From Amycolatopsis vancoresmycina (GTDB taxonomy: Bacteria; Actinomycetota; Actinomycetes; Mycobacteriales; Pseudonocardiaceae): a DNA stretch of 64,000 nt. A model generated the notes under the pieces. That model had not been told where the DNA came from. It ran no database searches and saw only the letters and a program-made list of their open reading frames with translations. A program made the position numbers and the translations under genes. The DNA lies in the NCBI RefSeq assembly GCF_000716785.1, contig NZ_JNYY01000006.1, positions 62,001 through 126,000 on the forward strand. The letters are read 5' to 3'. Below are positions 41,652 to 49,452 of this stretch, piece by piece; the first letter of the stretch is position 1, and each line of letters begins with the position of its first letter.

Positions 41652-41954
41652 TCACACGATCGGGTCGTGCACGGTGACGAGCTTGGTGCCGTCCGGGAAC
41701 GTGGCCTCGACCTGCACGGAGTCGACCATTTCGGGCACGCCGTCGAGCACCTGCGCCCGGGCGAGCACGGTTCGGCCGCTGGCCACCAGCTCGCTGACCG
41801 TGCGGCCGTCGCGGGCGCCTTCGAGGACGTGGTCGGTGATCAGCGCGACCGCCTCGGGGTAGTTGAGCCGGACACCGCGGTCCAGCCGCTTCCGCGCGAC
41901 GTCGGCAGCCACGTGGACGAGCAGCTTGTCGCGCTCCTGCGGGCTGAGGTGCAT
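41652..41954 (-). CDS. ureA: Urease gamma subunit
   Basis: This 100-residue gamma subunit begins MHLSPQERDKLLVHVAADVA and contains RGVRLNYPEAVALITDHVLEGARDG (start of block at about 27) and the C-terminal VEATFPDGTKLVTVHDPI. It is the first gene of the operon. No ribosome site precedes it; on the minus strand TAGACC (41966-41961) ends 6 nt before the ATG, compatible with a leaderless urease mRNA. A nitrogen-control (GlnR) site was not recognisable in the 289-bp upstream region shared with citA. Confidence 0.95.
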   Translation of the reverse strand: MHLSPQERDKLLVHVAADVARKRLDRGVRLNYPEAVALITDHVLEGARDGRTVSELVASGRTVLARAQVLDGVPEMVDSVQVEATFPDGTKLVTVHDPIV

Positions 41955-42243
41955 GCGCTAGGTCTATCACCCGAAACCGGGGAGCGCCTGGTTCGGAAAC
42001 ACAGGATTTACCTGGGCTTCGTCACACTGAGTGGTGAAAATTCTCCTGCCTGGCGGCCAGCGTGACTGAATCGTTCTCGTAATCGTGACCGAAACCACCG
42101 CTTCTTTCGATTGCCACCCGCCCGTCAAGAGAGCAAGGTCTATCCATCCGTGCGATGTGGCGCGCGTTCAGTGCGCTCTGTCCCAACCGCGCGACCAGCA
42201 CCAACCAGCCGGGGAAAAGCGCACCGAAAGGTTCCGCGAAACA

Positions 42244-43392
42244 GTGACTACCTCCACGATCAGCAAGCCTCAGCCGTCCGGCCAACCCGACGACGGCTTC
42301 CGACCGGGTCTGGAAGGTGTCGTCGCCTTCCACACCGAAATCGCCGAACCCGACCGGGACGGCGGTGCCCTGCGCTACCGCGGCGTCGACATCGAGGACC
42401 TCGCCGGCAAGGTGACCTTCGGCGACGTCTGGGGCCTCCTCGTGGACGGCCGCTTCGGCCACGGCCTCCCGCCCGCCGAGCCCTTCCCGCTGCCGGTGCA
42501 CACCGGTGACGTCCGGGTGGACGTCCAGGCCGCGCTGGCCATGCTCGCCCCGATCTGGGGGTACCGCCCGCTGCTCGACATCACCGACGAAGAGGCCCGC
42601 GAGCACCTGGCCCGCGCCTCGGTGATGGCGCTGTCCTACGTCGCCCAGTCGGCGCGCGGCATCGGCCAGCCCGCCGTCCCGCAGACCCGCGTCGACGAGG
42701 CCCACTCGATCACCGAGCGGTTCCTCGTCCGCTGGCGCGGCGAGCCGGACCCGGCGCACGTCAAGGCCCTCGACGCGTACTGGGTGTCGGCCGCCGAGCA
42801 CGGCCTCAACGCGTCGACCTTCACCGCCCGCGTCATCGCCTCCACCGGCGCCGACGTGGCGGCGGCCATGTCCGGCGCCATCGGCGCGATGTCGGGCCCG
42901 CTGCACGGCGGCGCCCCGGCGCGCGTGCTGCCGATGATCGAAGAAGTCGAACGCACCGGGGACCCGGCGGGCCTGGTCAAGGGCATCCTCGACCGCAAGG
43001 AACGCCTGATGGGCTTCGGCCACCGCGTCTACCGCGCGGAGGACCCGCGGGCCCGCGTGCTGCGCCGGACCTGCCAGGAGCTCGGCGCGACCCGCTACGA
43101 GGCGGCCGCCGCGCTGGAGCAGGCCGCGCTGAAGGAGCTGCGCGAGCGGCGCCCGGATCACCCGATCGAGACCAACGTCGAGTTCTGGGCCGCGGTCATC
43201 CTCGACTTCGCGCAGGTCCCGCCGCACATGATGCCGGCGATGTTCAGCTCGGCCCGCACCGCCGGCTGGGCCGCGCACATCCTGGAGCAGAAGCGGACCG
43301 GACGCCTGGTCCGGCCGTCGGCCAAGTACGTCGGCCCGGCGCCGCGCAGCCCCGAGGACGTCGAGGGCTGGGAGCTCGTCACCAAGCACTGA
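42244..43392 (+). CDS. citA: Second citrate synthase (CitA, Rv0889c type)
   Basis: This 382-residue short citrate synthase lacks the N-terminal beta extension of GltA. Active-site blocks are AEHGLNASTFTARVIAST, SGPLHGGAPARVLPMI (catalytic His) and MGFGHRVYRAEDPRAR. Two citrate synthases, long GltA and short CitA, are also the mycobacterial pattern. It could act as a methylcitrate synthase, though no prpB/prpD genes are nearby. GTG 42244 is taken; the longer frame starting at 42085 is poorly supported. It ends in a strong terminator. Confidence 0.9.
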   Translation: MTTSTISKPQPSGQPDDGFRPGLEGVVAFHTEIAEPDRDGGALRYRGVDIEDLAGKVTFGDVWGLLVDGRFGHGLPPAEPFPLPVHTGDVRVDVQAALAMLAPIWGYRPLLDITDEEAREHLARASVMALSYVAQSARGIGQPAVPQTRVDEAHSITERFLVRWRGEPDPAHVKALDAYWVSAAEHGLNASTFTARVIASTGADVAAAMSGAIGAMSGPLHGGAPARVLPMIEEVERTGDPAGLVKGILDRKERLMGFGHRVYRAEDPRARVLRRTCQELGATRYEAAAALEQAALKELRERRPDHPIETNVEFWAAVILDFAQVPPHMMPAMFSSARTAGWAAHILEQKRTGRLVRPSAKYVGPAPRSPEDVEGWELVTKH

Positions 43393-43399
43393 CGCTTTC

Positions 43400-44020
43400 T
43401 CACGAACCGGCCGGTACCCCCGTGGTGCCGGCCGGTTCGTGCTGGGCGGTGGCGCCGAGCATGGCCGTGAGCTGGTCGACCAGCCAGGTGTCCAGTGACT
43501 CGCGCGGGACCGTGCGCTCCTGGAGCCAGCTCAGCAGGGCGCCTTCGACCACCGCGGTCCAGCAGCGCAGGGTCAAGGAGAGCAGGGGCGAGGGATCGGT
43601 GACGCCGAGCGCGTCCAAGATCAGGGCCACCGCGCGGTTGCGGACCTCGTCGATCGCCGCGTCCGTTTCGGACGTGGAGATCACCGAACCGCTGCGCAGC
43701 AGGGCGATGTACCCGGCGCGGTAGTGGTCGGCGACGTCGATCAGGCCGCGGACGGCCGCGCGCAGCCGCACCTCCGGCGGGCCCTCCTCGAGCCCGGCCA
43801 GCCCGTCGATCAGCCCGTCGGTGACCGTGCGCAGGGCCTGCACCTGCAGTTCGCGCAGGCTGGAGAAGTACCGGTAGAACAGCGGCCGCGACACCTCGGC
43901 CCGCGCGACGATGTCGTCCACGGTGACCAGTTCCGGCGCCCGCGAGCCGAACAGGTCGAGCGCGGCGCGGATCAGGTCGTCACGGCGGGCCTGCGGCGAC
44001 ATCCGCCGGGGTTTGCTCAC
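43400..44020 (-). CDS. TetR-family regulator (partner of EphD-like gene)
   Basis: This 206-residue TetR protein starts VSKPRRMSPQARRDDLIRAA, with helix-turn-helix VTVDDIVARAEVSRPLFYRYF (second half RAEVSRPLFYRYF). GTG 44020 overlaps the stop of the EphD-like gene, so it is the second gene of a two-gene unit and probably represses that unit through TGTC/GACA boxes upstream of ephD. Its final codons lie in the citA terminator hairpin. Confidence 0.88.
   Translation of the reverse strand: MSKPRRMSPQARRDDLIRAALDLFGSRAPELVTVDDIVARAEVSRPLFYRYFSSLRELQVQALRTVTDGLIDGLAGLEEGPPEVRLRAAVRGLIDVADHYRAGYIALLRSGSVISTSETDAAIDEVRNRAVALILDALGVTDPSPLLSLTLRCWTAVVEGALLSWLQERTVPRESLDTWLVDQLTAMLGATAQHEPAGTTGVPAGS
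43401..43441. terminator. Terminator of citA, within the 3' end of convergent tetR
   Basis: A 14-bp perfect stem (CACGAACCGGCCGG 43401-43414 / 43428-43441) with a 13-nt loop starts 9 bp after the citA stop. It is also coding for the last residues of the TetR gene. Confidence 0.85.
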
Positions 44021-45726
44021 GGCGTCAGGTCCAGCTTCGCGGCTTGGCGCAGCAGGCCGGGCGTCAGTCGCGAAAGGACCAACGCGGCCTTCGCCTCCGG
44101 AGTGGACGGTGCGATCGCGATGTCCTTTTCCACGGCGCGCAGAATGTCCCGCGCGACCCCCTCGGGGCCGAACCCGCGCCGCGCGTAGAGCTTCGAACTC
44201 GACAGCTGCCGCCGCCGTTGCTCCTCTTCGGACACCCCGACGAACGTCGTCGTGTTCGTGATGTTGGTCTTCACGATCCCCGGGCACACCGCCGTCACGC
44301 CGATGTGGTGCGCGGCCAGCTCGGCCCGCAGGCAGACGCTCAGCGTGAGAACGGCCGACTTCGTCGTGGCGTAGGCGGAAAGGATCTTCGACGGCAGGTA
44401 GGCGGCCGCCGAAGCGAGGTTGACGATCTGGCCGCCTTCGGCCCGTTCGGCGAGCATCGGGGCGAACGCGCGGCAGCCGTGGATCACGCCCCAGAGGTTC
44501 ACGTCGATGACGCGCTCCCAGTCCTCGACGGACGTGTCGAGGAAGGGACCGGACATCCCGATCCCCGCGTTGTTCACCACGATGTCCGGGACGCCGTGGT
44601 TGTCCCGCACATCACGAGCGAACCGATGCACGGCATCGCCGTCCGAAGAGTCCACTGTGTACTCGGCGACGCCGTGGTCACCCAAGAGCTTCAAGGTCTC
44701 GGTGGCCGCGGCGGCGTCGATGTCGGTGACGACGACGTCCGCACCCCGCTCGGCGAAGGCCAGCGCGGTGGCGCGGCCGATCCCGCTGCCCGCCCCGGTG
44801 ACGACGACGAGCTTGTGCGCGAACGGCCCGGCGCCTACGCGGGCCCGGCGCAGCCCGCGGCTTTCGGTGCCGGTCTCGGCGTATTCGATCAGCTCGGCGG
44901 CCGCGGCGGCGACCACCTGCGGCCGGGCCCGGGTCACCCAGTGCGTCCCGACGATCCGGCGGATCCGCAGGTCCGGCACCCAGCGGGTGACCTCGGTCTG
45001 CAGCGGCGTCGTGACGTAGGCGTCGCCGGTCGGGGCCAGCACCTGCACCGGGACGTCGGCGGGCCGGGGCGCCGGCCGCGACAGCCGGGTGAACATGTTG
45101 GCCCGGTAGAGCTGGAGACCGTGCAGGCCGTCAGCCTTCTCCGGGGGCGCCGCGTCCGGTTCCATCCGCTGGATCTGCTTGCCCATCAAACCGGTGCGCC
45201 ACAGCAGGTCCGGGACGAACGGGATCTGGAACGCCAGGATGTACCACGAGTGCAGGAACTGGCTCAGCGCGTTCTTGAGCCGCTTCGGCGTCGGGCGTCG
45301 CAGCTGCGCGCGGAACCACGCGCCCGCGTGGTCGAGGCTCGGGCCGGAGAGGGACGTGTAGGAGGCGACCCGGCCGCGCAGGCCGTCGCCGGTGACGGCG
45401 TGCCAGGTCTGGATCGAGCCCCAGTCGTGGGCGACCAGGTGCACCTTGCCGGTCGGCTGCACTGCCTCGACGACCGCGCGGAGGTCGTCGGCCAGCTGGT
45501 CCAGCCGGTAGGACGCGCGTCCCGACGGCTTGTCCGACTGTCCCGCGCCCCGGACGTCGTAGGTGACGACCCGGTGTGCCACCCCCAGCGACGCGGCGAC
45601 CCCGCCCCACATCGAGCTGTTGTCCGGGTAGCCGTGCACGAGCACGACCGTGGGCCCGTCGCTCCGGCCGTCGATGGTGACGGAGAGGCGGACACCGTCG
45701 CTGGCGGTCACCCACTTGTGAGACAT
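44017..45726 (-). CDS. ephD: EphD-like fusion: alpha/beta (epoxide) hydrolase + short-chain dehydrogenase
   Basis: This 569-residue two-domain protein has an alpha/beta hydrolase at residues 1-285 with HGYPD (31-35, oxyanion), nucleophile D101 in VAHDWGS and catalytic His 262 in VGTHWV. Residues 300-569 are a short-chain dehydrogenase: TGAGSGIG (310-317), NNAG (385-388), S439 and YATTK (452-456). The domain order is that of mycobacterial EphD (Rv2214c), linked there to oxygenated mycolates. In a genus without mycolates the substrate must differ. It is cotranscribed with the TetR gene. Confidence 0.88.
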   Translation of the reverse strand: MSHKWVTASDGVRLSVTIDGRSDGPTVVLVHGYPDNSSMWGGVAASLGVAHRVVTYDVRGAGQSDKPSGRASYRLDQLADDLRAVVEAVQPTGKVHLVAHDWGSIQTWHAVTGDGLRGRVASYTSLSGPSLDHAGAWFRAQLRRPTPKRLKNALSQFLHSWYILAFQIPFVPDLLWRTGLMGKQIQRMEPDAAPPEKADGLHGLQLYRANMFTRLSRPAPRPADVPVQVLAPTGDAYVTTPLQTEVTRWVPDLRIRRIVGTHWVTRARPQVVAAAAAELIEYAETGTESRGLRRARVGAGPFAHKLVVVTGAGSGIGRATALAFAERGADVVVTDIDAAAATETLKLLGDHGVAEYTVDSSDGDAVHRFARDVRDNHGVPDIVVNNAGIGMSGPFLDTSVEDWERVIDVNLWGVIHGCRAFAPMLAERAEGGQIVNLASAAAYLPSKILSAYATTKSAVLTLSVCLRAELAAHHIGVTAVCPGIVKTNITNTTTFVGVSEEEQRRRQLSSSKLYARRGFGPEGVARDILRAVEKDIAIAPSTPEAKAALVLSRLTPGLLRQAAKLDLTP

Positions 45727-45728
45727 TC

Positions 45729-45742
45729 TGTCATGTTAGACA
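45729..45742 (-). promoter_or_regulatory. Operator/promoter of the ephD-tetR unit
   Basis: TGTC-ATGTTA-GACA (45729-45742) is an inverted repeat 3 bp upstream of the start codon. On the minus strand TAACAT (45738-45733) is a -10 ending 6 nt before the ATG. A second TGTC/GACA pair overlaps at 45739-45752. This suggests a leaderless promoter covered by its own repressor. Confidence 0.6.
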
Positions 45743-45927
45743 AGCTGTCAACAGCACGGTTCACCCGCGCGGCGGTGTCGCGGCTGCGAAGTTTCCGATT
45801 TTTCCTGATATGACAGCGTTTTCGTGGTTTCCCGTGGAACCAACCACCCGTGTCCACCGAACGGTGGACAGCCGGATTCAGCCGGGCGTTGGTCGGATTC
45901 GCCGTCGCCGGCCGCCACGCTTGAGCC

Positions 45928-46767
45928 ATGACCACAGCAGTGAGCGTGCGCGGCCTGCGCAAGCAGTACCCCGGTCACCTCGCCGTGGCCGGGCTGGACC
46001 TGGACATCGCCCAGGGCGAGGTGTTCTCCCTGCTCGGCCCGAACGGCGCCGGTAAGACCACCACCGTCGAGATCCTCGAAGGCCACCGGCAGCGGACGTC
46101 CGGCGAGGTCACCGTGCTCGGCGAGGACCCCGGCAAGGCCGGCCGCGCGTGGCGGTCGCGGCTCGGCATCGTCCTGCAGACGGCGAACGACGCCGCCGAG
46201 CTGAGCGTCGCCGAGACCGTCCGGCACTTCGCGAAGTACTACCCCGACCCGCGCGACCCCGACGAGGTGATCGACAAGGTCGGGCTCACCGAGAAGGCCA
46301 AGGCGCGGGTCAAGTCGCTCTCCGGCGGGCAGCGCCGCCGCGTCGACGTCGCGCTCGGCATCATCGGCCGGCCCGAGCTGCTCTTCCTCGACGAGCCGAC
46401 CACCGGCTTCGACCCCGAGGCGCGACGGCAGTTCTGGACGCTCATCAGCGACCTCGCCGCCGAAGGCACCACCATCCTGCTGACCACGCACTACCTCGAC
46501 GAGGCCGAAGCGCTCGCCGACCGCGTCGCGGTGATCGCGCGGGGCGAGATCGTCGCCCAGGACACGCCGCAGAACCTGGGCGGCCGGGCCGCCGCCGAGG
46601 CGACCGTGCGCTGGACCGACGAACGCGGCGAGCACGTCGAGCACACCGCGTACCCGACCAAGCTCGTGAACGAACTCTCGGCTGGGGGTCGAGAGCTCGC
46701 GGGGCTGACGGTGACCAGGCCGAGCCTGGAGGACATCTACCTGGACCTGATCGGAGACAAGGCATGA
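45928..46767 (+). CDS. ABC-2 exporter ATP-binding protein (DrrA-like)
   Basis: This 279-residue ATPase has Walker A GPNGAGKTT (about 37-45), signature LSGGQRRR, Walker B ELLFLDEPTTGFDP and H-loop TTHYLDEAEAL. The C-terminal third (RWTDERGEHVEHTAY) is the usual small extension. It is co-translated with the permease and a NarL-type two-component system, an arrangement typical of DesKR/YxjML-type systems controlling their own exporter. CACGCT (45916-45921) ends 6 nt before the ATG. Confidence 0.92.
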   Translation: MTTAVSVRGLRKQYPGHLAVAGLDLDIAQGEVFSLLGPNGAGKTTTVEILEGHRQRTSGEVTVLGEDPGKAGRAWRSRLGIVLQTANDAAELSVAETVRHFAKYYPDPRDPDEVIDKVGLTEKAKARVKSLSGGQRRRVDVALGIIGRPELLFLDEPTTGFDPEARRQFWTLISDLAAEGTTILLTTHYLDEAEALADRVAVIARGEIVAQDTPQNLGGRAAAEATVRWTDERGEHVEHTAYPTKLVNELSAGGRELAGLTVTRPSLEDIYLDLIGDKA

Positions 46768-47633
46768 CCGTGACACCCGGGGCTTCGCCCCGAGCCGGGG
46801 GCTTCGCCACCCGGACCCCCCGAAAGGCAGCTGCAACGCTCCCCGGCCCGCTCTCGCTCGGGCTGGCGCGCGGCGGCACCGAGCTGCGGCAGTTCTTCCG
46901 CCACAAGGAACAGGTGGTCTTCACCTTCTCCCTGCCCGCGGTCCTGATGATCCTGCTCGGGTCCATCCTGGACGGTCCGACGGCCCTCGACGGCGTCACG
47001 TCCGGCCAGCTGCTGGCGGCCGGGATGATCGGCTCCGGCATCGTGTCGACGTCGTTCAACAGCATCGCGACCGGCGTCTCCGCCGACCGCGAGACCGGGG
47101 CGCTCAAGCGCCTGCGCGGCACGCCGATGCCGCCGGCGTCGTACTTCGTCGGCAAGATGGTGCTGGTCGCGGTGTCGAGCCTGGCCCAGACGGTGCTGAT
47201 GGCCGCGGTCGCCGTCCTGCTGTTCGGGCTGCACCTCCCGACCGACCCGGCGAAGTGGCTGACGCTGCTGTGGGTGTTCGCGCTCGGCATCGTCTCGTGC
47301 ACCCTGCTCGGGATCGCGGTCAGCTCGCTCGCGAAGTCCACCAACGGCGCGGTCGCCATCGTGCAGATGCTGTACCTGGTCCTGCAGTTCATCTCCGGCG
47401 TGTTCGTCTCGCCGATCACGAACCTGCCGAAAGTTATGGTGGACATCGCGTCGTTCTTCCCGCTGAAGTGGATCTGCCAGGGGTTCCGGTCGGTGTTCCT
47501 GCCGGACGGCGCGGTGAGGATGGAGATGGCCGGGACATGGGAACTTCCGCGGGTGGCGCTGGTGCTGGGGATCTGGTGCGTGGCGGGGGCGGTGCTGGCG
47601 CGGCTGACCTTCCGGTGGACCGACGCGAAGTGA
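46764..47633 (+). CDS. ABC-2 exporter permease with repeat-derived N-terminus
   Basis: This 289-residue permease has six predicted helices; the ABC-2 core includes SADRETGALKRLRGTPMPPA and the terminal FPLKWICQGFRSVF. Residues 5-20 (PGASPRAGGFATRTPR) are encoded by the 40-bp family B repeat, giving a basic, Gly/Ala-rich extension before the normal start of homology (about SLGLARGGTELRQFFR). ATG 46764 overlaps the ATPase stop and no later start exists before the first helix, so the repeat has been accommodated in frame. Confidence 0.9.
   Translation: MTVTPGASPRAGGFATRTPRKAAATLPGPLSLGLARGGTELRQFFRHKEQVVFTFSLPAVLMILLGSILDGPTALDGVTSGQLLAAGMIGSGIVSTSFNSIATGVSADRETGALKRLRGTPMPPASYFVGKMVLVAVSSLAQTVLMAAVAVLLFGLHLPTDPAKWLTLLWVFALGIVSCTLLGIAVSSLAKSTNGAVAIVQMLYLVLQFISGVFVSPITNLPKVMVDIASFFPLKWICQGFRSVFLPDGAVRMEMAGTWELPRVALVLGIWCVAGAVLARLTFRWTDAK
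46781..46820 (+). repeat. 40-bp GC-rich repeat, family B copy 2 (inside coding sequence)
   Basis: It matches 20832-20871 at 37 of 40 positions (starts GGCTTCGCCCCGAGCC). It lies 17 bp after the first base of the permease ATG and is read as PGASPRAGGFATRTP. Its internal hairpins would form just downstream of the start codon. Confidence 0.88.
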
Positions 47634-48790
47634 CCGACGCCTGGGACCGGTTCAACTGGCTCTGGGAGATCCTCTTCGCGGTGGCCTACCTGGCCACGAC
47701 CACGCTGGTGGTGCTCGACCACGGCGACCCGGTGCGGACGGCGGTCGCGGCCGGGGCGCTGACCGCGCTCGCGCTGAGCTACCTGCTGTGGGGCCGGCGG
47801 CTGGTCCGCGACGACGATTCGTCGCGGACGCAGCGGTGGGTGTTCGCCGTGCTGGTCCTGGTGCTGGTCGGGGTGGCCATGGTCGCCGAGGGGACGTCCG
47901 GGTTCATCCTCTTCATGGCGTGCCCGCTGCTGTTCTCGACGCTCGAGTTCCGGCCGGCGGCCGTCCTCACCACCATCGCCATCCTGACCAACCCCGCGGC
48001 GGCCGTCGTCAACGACGGGCTCAGCGGCCCGACGCTGCACATCATGCTGCCGATGACGGCGATCCTGGTCGTGTTCGGCGTGCTGTGCGGCAAGTTCATC
48101 GGGCACGTCATCGAGGAGAGCCGGGGCCGCGCGGACCTGATCGCGAAGCTCGAAGCCAGCCAGGCCGAGGTCGCCCGCCTCTCCCGGGAGGCGGGCACCG
48201 CGGCCGAGCGCGAACGGCTCGCGCGGGAGATCCACGACACCCTGGCCCAGGGGTTCACCAGCATCGTCACCCTCGCCCAGGCCATCGAGTCCGAACTGGA
48301 CACCGACCCGGCGGCGGCGCGGCGGCACGCGGAGCTGGCCGCCCGCACCGCCCGCGACAACCTCACCGAGGCCCGTGCGATGGTCGCCGCGCTGGCCCCG
48401 GCGGACCTCGCGGCCGGTTCGCTCGTCGACGCCGTCCGGCGGCAGGCCGACCGGCTCGCCGACGAGACGGGCGTGCCGGTCAAGTACGAAGTGGACAGTG
48501 CGCTGCCATCGATCGGCATGGCGGGCGAGGTGGTCCTGCTGCGGGGCGCCCAGGAAGCGCTGAACAACGTCCGGCGGCACGCGGCGGCGTCCGCGGTGTC
48601 GGTCCGGTTGTCCGTTGTGGACGGTTCGGTGCGGCTGTCGGTGCGCGACGACGGCACCGGCTTCGATCCCGAGCACGCCACCGGGTTCGGGCTGCGCGGG
48701 ATGCGGTCACGGGCGGAGCAGGTCGGTGGCACACTGAGCGTCCGGAGTGGCCCGAGCGGCACCGAACTCACCCTGGAGGTGCCGGCTTGA
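47630..48790 (+). CDS. NarL-type sensor histidine kinase (HisKA_3)
   Basis: This 386-residue membrane kinase has about five to six N-terminal helices (about 10-165), a coiled-coil linker (EAGTAAERERLAREIHDTLA), phospho-acceptor His in REIHDTLAQGF and an HATPase domain with AQEALNNVRRHA (N box) and DDGTGFDPEHATGFGLRGM (G1/G2). GTG 47630 overlaps the permease stop. A membrane-bound sensor lacking a large outer loop, fused operonically to an ABC-2 pair, fits sensing of the exported compound or membrane state. Confidence 0.92.
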   Translation: MTDAWDRFNWLWEILFAVAYLATTTLVVLDHGDPVRTAVAAGALTALALSYLLWGRRLVRDDDSSRTQRWVFAVLVLVLVGVAMVAEGTSGFILFMACPLLFSTLEFRPAAVLTTIAILTNPAAAVVNDGLSGPTLHIMLPMTAILVVFGVLCGKFIGHVIEESRGRADLIAKLEASQAEVARLSREAGTAAERERLAREIHDTLAQGFTSIVTLAQAIESELDTDPAAARRHAELAARTARDNLTEARAMVAALAPADLAAGSLVDAVRRQADRLADETGVPVKYEVDSALPSIGMAGEVVLLRGAQEALNNVRRHAAASAVSVRLSVVDGSVRLSVRDDGTGFDPEHATGFGLRGMRSRAEQVGGTLSVRSGPSGTELTLEVPA

Positions 48791-49407
48791 TCCGCGTCAT
48801 GCTCGTCGACGACCACCCCGTCGTCCGCGAAGGGCTCCGCGGCATGCTCGAAGCCGAGGCGGACCTGACGGTCGTCGGCGAAGCGGGCTCCGGCGACGAA
48901 GCCGTCGCGCTCGACCGCGTCGCCGCGCCCGACGTCGTGCTGATGGACCTGCGGATGCCGGGGCTCGACGGCGTCGGCGCGACCAAGCGGATCCTGCGCG
49001 AGCAGCCCGGCCGCCGGATCGTCGTGCTCACGACGTACGAGACGGACGCCGACATCCTGCGCGCGGTGGAGGCCGGGGCGTCGGGCTACCTGCTGAAGGA
49101 CGCGTCCCGCGCGGAGCTGGCGAACGCGATCCGCGCGGCGGCCCGCGGGGAGACGGTGCTGGCGCCGTCGGTGGCGGGCAAGCTGGTCAACCGGGTCCGC
49201 AACCCGGAGCCGCAACCGCTGTCGGCGCGCGAGGTGGAGGTGCTCCGGCTGGTGGCGAAGGGCGGCACCAACGCCGACATCGGCCGCGCCCTGCACATCA
49301 GCGAGGCCACGGTGAAGACCCACCTGCTGCGGGTCTTCGGCAAGCTCGGCGTCTCCGACCGCACGGCCGCGGTCACCACGGCCATGGCGAGGAACCTGCT
49401 CGGCTGA
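48787..49407 (+). CDS. NarL-family response regulator
   Basis: This 206-residue regulator has a receiver domain at 1-120 (D8/D9 acidic pair, phospho-acceptor D54 in LMDLRMPGLDG, Lys in YLLKDAS) and a C-terminal LuxR-type helix-turn-helix (LSAREVEVLRLVAKG, then NADIGRALHISEATVKTHL). The start is TTG 48787 overlapping the kinase stop (TTGA); the later ATG 48799 would trim the first beta strand. It should activate the ABC operon at 45928. Confidence 0.92.
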   Translation: MIRVMLVDDHPVVREGLRGMLEAEADLTVVGEAGSGDEAVALDRVAAPDVVLMDLRMPGLDGVGATKRILREQPGRRIVVLTTYETDADILRAVEAGASGYLLKDASRAELANAIRAAARGETVLAPSVAGKLVNRVRNPEPQPLSAREVEVLRLVAKGGTNADIGRALHISEATVKTHLLRVFGKLGVSDRTAAVTTAMARNLLG

Positions 49408-49452
49408 GGACCAGGACCTGCTTCGGTCGCCGTTGCGCGGCAGAATGCCTCC

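Noticed and set aside
41955..42243. GlnR or nickel-responsive site upstream of ureA
   Set aside because: No convincing repeat was seen; only a possible -10 for ureA.
46764..46850. Frameshift or pseudogene at the start of the ABC permease
   Set aside because: The unusual N-terminus is explained by an in-frame 40-bp repeat; the frame is open and coupled to the ATPase stop.
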